DNA of 64,000 nucleotides from Lindgomyces ingoldianus (lineage: Eukaryota; Ascomycota; Dothideomycetes; Pleosporales; Lindgomycetaceae): assembly GCF_010093535.1 (NCBI RefSeq), contig NW_022985164.1:543495-607494 (forward strand), in the 5' to 3' direction. The notes below the pieces were generated by a model that worked only from the letters and a program-made list of their open reading frames with translations, had not been told where the DNA came from and ran no database searches. Made by a program: the position numbers and the translations under genes. Below are positions 55,568 to 64,000 of the stretch, piece after piece; within the stretch, counting starts at the first letter, position 1; every line of letters begins with the position of its first letter.

Positions 55568-55756
55568 CTAAGCACTCTTTTCTTGTTCGACGGCAGGAAC
55601 AGAAACCCAAGATAGCAGACCGTTGACATCTTTCTCGATTTGTACTTCGAGATTAACCTCTGATTTGAGTAGAGGCTGTCGAAGGAAGGCTGAAAAGTCC
55701 GTGAAGGAATAAAACGCTGAACCCTTGCTCGTCGAAATGTGCGTGGAAAATGACAT
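55568..55756 (-). CDS. Small hypothetical protein
   Basis: ATG-initiated 62-residue frame (MSFSTHISTSKGSAFY start, end VSVPAVEQEKSA), soluble and mildly acidic. No signal peptide, helix repeat or family is recognised. The composition looks coding-like, but length alone gives weak support. Confidence 0.3.
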   Translation of the reverse strand: MSFSTHISTSKGSAFYSFTDFSAFLRQPLLKSEVNLEVQIEKDVNGLLSWVSVPAVEQEKSA

Positions 55757-55944
55757 GACCTCTGGGAGAATAATTACTAATAATTATTTTCGTAGCAGGA
55801 CTCCTGGTTCCTGCGTCATGTCATGATACCCTGAAAATAGTACTTGGACGCGCTTGTCTTGTGCAGCTGCCCTCAAAGCCTTCCAGATTCAGAGCCAGGG
55901 ATGCTAGATATGTGTATCTTCCGGGTCCTGCCTGTAATGCACTC

Positions 55945-55984
55945 TGTTGAGCCGCTTTGCACATTGTTGAGCCGCTTTGCAAGG
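55945..55984. repeat. 20-base tandem duplication
   Basis: TGTTGAGCCGCTTTGCA occurs twice, at 55945-55961 and 55965-55981, with a 20-base period. It lies in non-coding DNA. Confidence 0.85.
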
Positions 55985-57487
55985 TATAACAATGAGGAAA
56001 AGTTGCTTTTGACGGGCAGTGCAATGTGCAAGCCATGACGCTTGACATTGGCATTTGCAGCCCCGACCCCTTGGGCCGGGCCAGCGATCCCGAAAGCTGA
56101 GAGAACCATTCCGCAAATCTCACCGGGTAGTTCCTTTTCTCGTAAAATTGGCCCGCTCCGATGCCGCCAAAACAAAGCTCTCTCTGTGTGTGGTGGTATT
56201 TGTCTGTGTTGTGTGTGTGGCCCGCAATGTAATAAAAAAAAATAAAAAAAAACCTTTCCCCTTCGCGCCCCTTGAACACATCAATAAACAAACAAGAAAA
56301 CAAAATCACTCCCGCGTGAACTTCGCCGAAAGTCTTAACAGATCTCCGAGTAAAAGAAAACTCGTGGTCTGAGCGACAGGGATCCACGATTACCGAAATT
56401 CCCATTCCCAAGGAAAAGAGAAAAGGGGGGCGGCCATGAGACGGGAAAATCATGGCCAAGTGGCTAAGAATGGCTGATGATCGTGGATCATGGCGTTGCT
56501 GAACCGCCTGTCAATGCTTGTCTGGCGGGATCGTGGCGCGAAGGATGGGAAATTGGAGGCAGATTTATTGGCTTGGAGATTTGGGAAATTTAATGGGCGC
56601 ATGGTTTGGCGGGAAGTCTGGATGAGTATGTGGAAGGAGATGGAAAGAACCGTAATTGAGGACATGGGTATGAGATTTGGATCTATTGACTTGATTGAAC
56701 CATGTCACGTGTAGGCATTTACAGGATCGTGGACACTCTCGTATTGATACTGTCATAGGTGCGAGCGCAAGTGGCCACCTGCTTCAATTACGTTTGAGCT
56801 TCGCGTACCATGATCCACTCGTGAACGACCCCCATCCTGATACTCGTACATGTCAAACATGGCTACGTAGGACGAGTGAAATGTTGCTCAATAACCAAGG
56901 CACATGTAGCTCGCGCCTTATGATTTTCAGCTATGGAAACCGATGCCCAAACGCCCCAGTCTGAGACGTGGGCTAGATAGCACCAATCTACCGCGTCCCA
57001 TCCAGTCCATTGCGCCTTGACTGTATATTGTAGTGTCCATCCAAAATAGTCCGAGATGCCACCCATGGTCCGATTTCCGCCCATAGCATGGGGTATATGC
57101 TAAGTCACAACCTCTCTGTTTAACGCCGTGTCCTCTGGGTATCCGTCATGTGCATTTTGCCGCTGTCTATCGATTACAAAGAAAATATGTCGCTGCAGAA
57201 ATATATGCAGGGAAGTGAAAGTATGTTTAAACATGATGACAAAAAAAATAGCCAAACAGCGTCGTTATTGAAGGCCAAGAAATCTGAAACTGGCGGCTGA
57301 TAGCCGTTGGTGTTTGTCCTCGCAAATCTGCATCACGAGTGACCGTCGTGAATGCAGAGTCTGGCAGACCGAGATAATATCTAACCAGTTTCGATAGAAG
57401 TGTAATGTAAGAATTGGGCCTGAAGTACGACCTGCAATGCTCCTGGTTGTACAAGAATGCAGGACAACAATACCGAACACACCTAAG

Positions 57488-59140
57488 CTACCGCTTCTCG
57501 TGTTGAGAGCTCAATGAAGCTTTCATGGTCTCGGTGCTGGATGCGCGAGTGTAAAGGCCTGGTGTTGGTGGGCCGTCGTTCAGCATTTCGCTGAGGGGAA
57601 TCTCGCCTTCGAAATATTGGTGCTCTTTGGTAGTAAGCGAACGTTCGCTCTCTTTTCGCCGTGGGGCTGGTCGTGGTTCAGAGTGTCGAGCACTGCGAGA
57701 ACGATCCATGACTTCTGCGATAGCACGTTTGCACTCAGGCCAGGTCGTCGACATGTAGACCATGGCATTCCAGAAGCCTTGCAAGGGAAGAACTAGCGCA
57801 GAAGCTAGATTGAGTCCAAAGATGGCATGGTCTTTATCCACGAACTGCTGAACTCGGTTGATCGTTGAGGGTACCCAGACGATGAACAGGGCTGCGAACA
57901 TGAGGAAGGCGACCTTGAAGTAGCCCCATGCTGCAGTGTTGCCTTCCATAGCCACAGTACGGCGTATATGTGGGGGTGCTTGGCTGGTAGATATTGCCTG
58001 TGGTGCGCCCAGCTCCTCGTCCGTGACTTGATTGTCCGCGCTGACGGTCACCGTATATGTGCTGTTTGGTATCTGTTCCTGGGGCTGCTGTACCTCTACT
58101 AAGGCTCGAGGAGAGTGACCCCAGTTAACTCGAGAGAAGCGAGACGATGCTCCTGCAGTTGGTGCTGGCATTTGGACATTTACCGAAAGGTTTCTAGTGC
58201 TCGAGAAAGAATCGCGGGATGGAGTCCCGCCTGTGGGTGGCACAAACGTGCAGTCAGAGTCAATAGTCTCGGTAACGACTTGGACTTCAGTTTTGCGTTC
58301 AATATTGTTGATGTTGGCTGCTGTGAAAGGATTCGTAAGGATAGGGGGTGCATCGCCGGCTTGTCGAGAGAAAGACCGGAGCTGTGCACGCTTCATGAAA
58401 ATTTTGCGACCGGTGACAATATAGATCATCATTGTGCAGATGATGAAGATCCTATAAATAATCAGAATACGATTTTATGCTCAAGGTCTTCCACACTCAC
58501 CACACAGGACCATAGAAGAAAGCTATACGCATCCAATCAAAGTCTTTGGATACCCAGCACCAGATCTGGAGCGCGAATCAGTTTCCAACACTTTAAAGTA
58601 AAGGGTTGCGAATAATTACTGTAGCTGGACCAATGATTCGTTGAGGTCTTGAGTGATCCAACACGACATAAACGAGCGCAGGAAGAGAAGGCAGGCCGTA
58701 GCTGAAGAGTAGATACCACTTCTCCAAGAGGCGGAGTTGATGGGAGTTGTAATTGAAGAAAAAGACCAACATCACGTTAAAGGCCATGCAAAACACCTAT
58801 GAGCCTCTTAGTAATAGAAGACAAATAGCCTATAATTACGTACCCAGATTGAGTCTGCCATCATGAACCATTGAATGAGGATGCCCTGGAACTCGCACAA
58901 GTTCGAAAAGTGATGTGCGGCCTTAGGAATGGCCGACGTCGAGATAAGGGTCGCAACGTTAGTCAAGACGTTGCCAAAGGAGGCGTAGAAGACCAGCCGG
59001 TTGATGGGTTTTCGGAAGTAATGCCATCGGAGAAAGGTTCCCATGATGAATAAAGAACCTATGAGTGACATGCACGACATGGTGCGCTCGGACACCTGAA
59101 GGGCCAGCATTTGGGAAGCCGTCAAGGTTTTCTTGGGCAT
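57488..59140 (-). CDS. cAMP-receptor-like G-protein-coupled receptor
   Basis: Four exons: 59140-58844, 58796-58620, 58565-58501 and 58451-57488, with introns of 47-54 bases and phases closed, giving 500 residues. The ATG at 59140 begins MPKKTLTASQ; the longer frame upstream starts at a non-ATG codon. Helices 1-5 are compact: SCMSLIGSLFIMGTFLRW, NRLVFYASFGNVLTNVATL, CEFQGILIQWFMMADSIW, AFNVMLVFFFNYNSHQLR, YLLFSYGLPSLPALVYVVL, FFYGPVWIFIICTMMIYIV. A third cytosolic loop of about 170 Ser/Thr-rich residues follows, then YFKVAFLMFAALFIVWVPSTINR and a last helix ending in MVYMSTTWPECK. This is the layout of fungal receptors related to Dictyostelium cAR1 (GPR-1/GprH class). Such receptors are thought to sense carbon sources and signal through a G-alpha to cAMP. 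The ligand is unknown. Confidence 0.9.
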
Positions 59141-62100
59141 CTTGACGGGAAGTAGAGGCAGTCGACGTTCTCTTATGTAGGAGCCCAGATTTGATATTCC
59201 GGAAAAGTCTAGATATACAGGTAGAGTTGTCGTGTACGGCAGGTAGACTGTCACCGCGAAGCTCTCAGACAGGCGCGCCTATGCGGCGGCGATACCACAG
59301 CGGGAGAGTCGACAAGGATATTTATTGATACAGAAACACGATGGCGAATGGCCGGACTGATGTCGTGCAATGACGGTAAGGTTTGTTGTTGGATATTCGG
59401 CTTGCAGATTTCGATGGACAGCCGCAGATGAACGCGTTTGCCGAAGTGAGCAAGGAAAATAAAGGCCAGAATGTGCTAGGAAGCCGCAGCCTTTAGCGTT
59501 AGAAAAAGAGGTCTCAGTCCGAGACAACGTGGTGAAGGCCTAGATCGTGACCTTGATCGTGACCTTGATCGTGACCGAGGAATGTGTGCAATCTTACGAA
59601 AGCCCGACAGTGTCCATGGAATGGAGGCCTTGCTCGATTGGTTTGAAATTGTGCGTAGAGTCTCCTTAGGTTCGAGTACAGCAGAAGTAAGGGAGAAAAT
59701 GTAATGACGATGACCCTTTGGTGCAATGTTGCACAACACCAGAAGGGTAAGGAAGTTGCGACCCGCCTAGTACAACTTGACACTCGGTACCTGGATAGCG
59801 GTGAGGACGGAAGGCTTCGCTTGGAGTATTCGGAATTGTCAATTCTCCTAGCGTTGGCACCGCATGCTTTATATCGAAGCGCAACGGCAGAGGCTCTGGT
59901 GAACAGTGAACAGGCGAGAGAAAAAAGAAGGCCAACCGTAACCTACCACGACTGCCCCATGACTGAGGAGGTACATATATCGACAGGGCAAGCCACAGAA
60001 GCCGTACAATGCCAATTTGGTAAGCATACAGGACGTGGTGGTCCAGGGTAAGCTGTCATGCTGTTGCTCAGTGCCGGGGCTGGCGCAGGACAAGAGGCGT
60101 GGACAATTTCAGCACACCAGGATGATGGTGTGCAGGCGAGTTCTGTCGACATGGGGCGACATAACTTGTCTTAGCTGCGAATAGCAAGCCTCGATGTGCT
60201 TTCTGCCGTCTGGTGTTTGTCTTCGTTAACGTGGGCTGCGGGTAGGCGAACGCTTACAGGGGTTTCGGCCATGGCCAATTTCTGATCCCAGACGCCCCGT
60301 CGACCTCCCCCATCATCATCAATGATGGTCCTTGACACCCATCTCCCTGCACAGACAAAGAGCGGGTCTAGCCATCAGAACCACCAACAAGTTGTTAACA
60401 ACATCCCCCCGGCGGCAGTGCAATGTCTATTCGGATGCCACGGGTCGGGAAACAGGCTCCTGGGAGGCATGGCGCCCCGTCATGCCCATGATTGGCAACT
60501 CCCAGCGAGAGGCGCTTTTTTGTGCCTATTCTTGCGATCACCTACGCGCGCTCTCCACCTCAGCTCAAAGCAGTTCTCCACCTCCATGATCTGATCTTTG
60601 GGCAAAGTTTTTCGCAGGGCTGAAAGGAAAATAGGGGTTCGTTCATTTCACGAGCTAATGCTCCGCCTTTGATGCAAGGGGATGAATAACCCTCTTGTTC
60701 GTATGGAATTCAGGACCGCCACCACCACCTTTGTCGTTTCCGGCGATGCCTCTCAGAATACACCGAGCTAGTCACTCTTATTCCTCATTCTTGGACACCA
60801 CCTGGCAGCCTGTCAGAGCTCCCATGCCATTCCGTTACCGTTCGCGTTGCACCAAAAACATTCCTGCACGCTTAGTAGTGCCAAGCTTGCGGATCTGGGG
60901 TTCTATTCTCGCAGCATGCACTCCAACGAGAAATAAGTCTTAGACTTCTGTCCTCTCACGGCCAGATTCCGCCCTCCATAACATTGAGGGAGGGCCGTCC
61001 CGTTATCTTCGATGTGAGACTTAGATCATTCTCCACTTAAAGCCTCGATCACCAGTAAGCAGCCCACAAAACAGTCTCAACAAGGACAAAGATAAGATGG
61101 GGCCAGAAAGGAGTGTTGAACAAAGAAGTCTACATAGCTTCTATCTTGCAGCGTCCGGCTCCTCGTCTTCGGCGTCTACGATTCGCCTGTCATCTCAAAA
61201 ATAGGTAATTATCATGCACGAGAAATAGACCGGGTGTCACACCGTCGCCAATTCGTGATTATTGGAACGGGCCCTTGATAAGTCTCGTGGCTGCCTTGTC
61301 AGGGCCAATCTGCTGTCAGCCTTTTCCTGGATCATGCTTCTCGAGGCTTGTTCGGATCGCGGGGCTGCATCGGAGCCGGGGATTTCTTACGTCTTTCTTA
61401 CGGAGAAAGTGGCATCAATTCCACTACAAAACTTGTCCTTCAATGACTTCGGGTACCTGAACGACTCAAAAAATTTGCGCCAACACCAGGTACACCCTGG
61501 AAGTAACTGTTGCTTCAATGCGTTGGTGCGGCGTCTTGCTCAAAGGATCACGGAGTGGCATTGGAAGACCTCTATCGAGGACGCGCTGCTAAATAACCGG
61601 ACGCGAGCCAGTCAGAAACAAACCTTGCCTCGGCGGGTTCCGGCAAGATACCTCGAGAGTAGCGGTCAACTGAATGAAGGAAAGTTGCTTTCATGCAACC
61701 AATGTCACGTCCTAAGCCTGTCTCGAGATGTCAACAACTAGCACGTTAGTGAACCTATCTTTCGCATGCAATCGATAGCATCACACTTATCGCCGTGTCT
61801 GAGCTCCTCTCCACGTGGATAGAGCGGCGCCAACCGGGGACGTTCTCTCTGACTCGCCAGCGTTCGTCACACATCTCCAGCCATCACGAAGATGTGGAGA
61901 GGCGATCAATTGTCAGACTGACTCGCTGGCCGAATCTCGGCAGTCTAACGTTAGCTCCCGGCGTGCTTCGGCTCCACGAGAGTTCTTCAAGATGAGGAGT
62001 CATGGACTGCACTACCGCAGGATATCTCAAGACAACGGCTCTCTCGTTCATTTTCATTGCCCCGGCGAGACAGCAACTCAACGTCAACCTCTGTAAAGAA

Positions 62101-63975
62101 CCATCAGCGCTGACCAGCTCCGAGGCTAAGGATCTTCAAAATCTCGGCGTCCCAAACCTAGAAGTTACCTCTGCATGAGTGAGCTCAACTGCGTTCTCCT
62201 CATCGCCAATTCTAGGCTCGTCTTGGGATCTTAGAGAACTCATGAGGTGTGAGAGTCAGGGACGAAACGCAATGCAGCCTTAACAAGTTGGTCTCGAAAT
62301 TTTCTGCAGCACCTTGCTAAAGGCATTGCAGATGGCGTTGGAAAAGGTCATGGGAGAGGAAGATCACTGGAGAAAGGAGGGGAACACAGCTCAAAATTGA
62401 GGTGGAAGTGGGCCAATGATGCGTAACCGAAGCACGAGGACCTGCACCCGCACGTAGGCGACTTCTGGAAACAACCATCAGACCATTTAGAGGCCTAAGC
62501 TCCAACGTGTCGAGCTGCAGTCTCGCCTCCAGCTTTCAAGCTCCATCACCGTCATCAGACAAGAAGAAATTGCGCAATTCAATGCGTCAGCCTTCATCAA
62601 CACTTCTTATCTAAGGCCCAAACAGCAGCATTTTGGGTTCTTTTCTTGCAGCTCAGCAACTGTGACCAACAATAGGCCCAGCAACACCATCCTGCGTTTC
62701 AAGCCATTTATCCAGGCAGTGAGCATGCAGATTTTTAACTCGTCACATTCTCAGCATGGCTCGACTCGGCGACCCCGCCATGACTCTGTCCCTGACGTCT
62801 CTTAACTGTTTCAAATCTCACCTAGCGGCGGGGTATCGATAGTGCGGGTGGCTTCACGAGAGGCGTTCACTGCGCAATCGCATGGCATTTTTCTCAACCA
62901 AGTGGTCACCTGCATGAAGCCCTAGCAGCATTATCAGTCCACCAACGGCTCCATGATTAACTACTTACAGAATTATCACCGCCTTAGCCCGCGGCGTTAT
63001 GAGACGTACCTGAAATATGAGGCGGTCATGGGCGAGCAGGTTGATCTAGACGAGTCGACGTATTGGGAGTGTGCGACCATCGCCTGATGTTCTTCATTGT
63101 CCCTCTACGTACTCCTCACGTGCGCCTCGAGCGGTGGCCTAAGGTTAAATAGCAATTCCCAAACGGAAGAGAAGTCTTCTAGTTGTGGCTTTCAAAGGAG
63201 CCGATACTTTAGGAATAGTTGAATGACACGCGCTCTTTTAGCATCCTTAGTCTCATGGGATCTCGAAAGTGGCTTCAATCAACAAAGAAAGCTACCACGT
63301 AGACCTCAATACTTAATTAGATTAGATTCTGCCACACCTAGCGGTAACCCCAGATGTCTCGGGGACAAAGAAGGCCTCCTGAGGCTTTCCCTGTCTCTCC
63401 AGGAACTGTATAGCGCTTTGATAGCGTCCAGGGACCACGTAGAGGATTCCAAGAGGGCCGCAAGTTTGGTACGCTCCACTGACGAGTCTATTCCGCTGCT
63501 ACGCGGAGAAGGTTGAAGGTTAACTGAGATCTCATAGGCTAAAGCTCCTTATTATCTACTATTTATTCTAGCCAGAAAACGTACAGTTTACAATAATATC
63601 ACCTCAAAGATTCCGAGTCGCCATCATCATGATGAATCAGCATATTTTCAATTTGATCAAGTCGAAGTTTCGATAAATATCTGCAACGGGTTGATTGTTT
63701 CTATACTTGCTCTTTTCTCTTCGCAATTTTCATCCGATGAAGGTCTCAAGTCAATGAACATAAGCTTTCATTTCAACAAGCATTTCACGAGGTCAAAGTT
63801 CACCCAATTGACGTTGCTATTCAAGGCCATAAAACGAATATTCTACAGAACCCATTCTTTTCCCTACAAATGCAAAATCTTTCTTTCGCAATCCGCTCTT
63901 CCTCCGAGCCATCTTTCTACGCCCCCCTCCTCTGCCGTCCACTGACAAGATACACATTAGCCCTGACCTCCAACA
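59141..63975. other. 4.8 kb intergenic region, gene-poor
   Basis: The largest gap in the window. It holds the receptor promoter, a 12-base minisatellite at 59543-59576, and many overlapping short frames on both strands (60322-60943, 61262-61995, 63223-63516) without family motifs. No transposon coding, terminal repeats or tRNA were seen. The last 100 bases before 63976 are CT-rich and look like a fungal gene leader. Confidence 0.4.
59543..59576. repeat. 12-base tandem repeat GATCGTGACCTT, about 2.8 copies
   Basis: Two perfect units and one 10-base partial unit in a row, about 400 bases upstream of the receptor start. Read on the minus strand it gives alternating Arg-Ser, which creates a spurious RSRSRS frame. 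Confidence 0.9.
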
Positions 63976-64000
63976 ATGGATCATCACTCTCCTCAATTCC
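63976..64000 (+). CDS. Possible start of a gene cut by the window edge
   Basis: An ATG in good fungal context (CAACAATGG) follows a CT-rich leader and opens a frame MDHHSPQF that runs off the window. Only eight residues are visible, so no product can be named. Confidence 0.35.

Larger units (their letters stand above)
55298..57487. other. 2.2 kb intergenic region
   Basis: Contains one short candidate ORF (55568-55756), a 20-base tandem duplication (55945-55984) and otherwise no recognisable feature. The minus-strand frame 55821-56459 (212 residues) crosses poly-A/T runs, encodes Phe/Ser/Cys-rich sequence without family motifs and is probably not a gene. Confidence 0.4.

Noticed and set aside
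55821..56459. 212-residue minus-strand frame
   Set aside because: It crosses poly-A/T runs and a tandem duplication, is Phe/Cys/Ser-rich without motifs and looks non-coding.
59543..59576. Short tandem repeat considered as a CRISPR-like array
   Set aside because: The units are directly adjacent with no spacers, and the genome is a eukaryote's.

Overview
The window comes from the nuclear genome of a filamentous ascomycete (Pezizomycotina; the gene content would suit a Leotiomycetes-like plant-associated or saprotrophic fungus, but the class is an inference). Most genes are split by short introns of 45-150 bases with GT(A/G)AGT-type donors and CTAAC/CTGAC-type branch sites. The gene set mixes secreted plant-cell-wall enzymes with conserved housekeeping genes. 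Intron boundaries below were placed by hand from donor and acceptor motifs, reading phase and protein continuity.

Bases 1-10.6 kb are an accessory region: the C-terminal part of a GH2 glycosidase, a GH11 xylanase, a decayed alpha/beta-hydrolase pseudogene, a four-exon gene for a six-cysteine secreted protein of the fungal calcium-binding (CBP-like) type, an AA9 (LPMO)-like secreted protein that appears to lack the N-terminal copper-binding histidine, and an ADP-ribosylglycohydrolase.

Bases 10.9-26.6 kb hold a CDP-alcohol phosphotransferase (choline/ethanolamine type), a NIPSNAP-family mitochondrial protein, a DHA1-type MFS exporter, the mitochondrial copper chaperone SCO1 and an OPT-superfamily transporter, separated by long non-coding gaps. 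Bases 27-41 kb carry three minus-strand genes: a Gemin2/SIP1-like protein of snRNP assembly, a giant ankyrin protein (about 1,780 residues) whose N-terminal third looks like a nucleotidyltransferase fold, and a kelch/coiled-coil cell-end marker of the Tea1/TeaA type. The kelch gene is divergent from the TORC1 subunit Raptor (KOG1), with a 1.4 kb shared upstream region.

Bases 47.7-59.1 kb hold cytoplasmic aspartyl-tRNA synthetase, exosome subunit Rrp40 and the ribosome-associated Hsp70 Ssz1 (the last two divergent from a 270-base promoter), and a cAMP-receptor-like seven-helix receptor. From 59.1 kb to the end there is almost no recognisable coding sequence, except a possible gene start cut by the window edge.

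The best candidates for new biology are the AA9-like protein without a histidine brace, the nucleotidyltransferase-ankyrin fusion (which also shows an apparent one-base frameshift), and several unusual gene structures: two GC-AG introns, a 10-base exon, and an upstream ORF overlapping the Raptor start codon.
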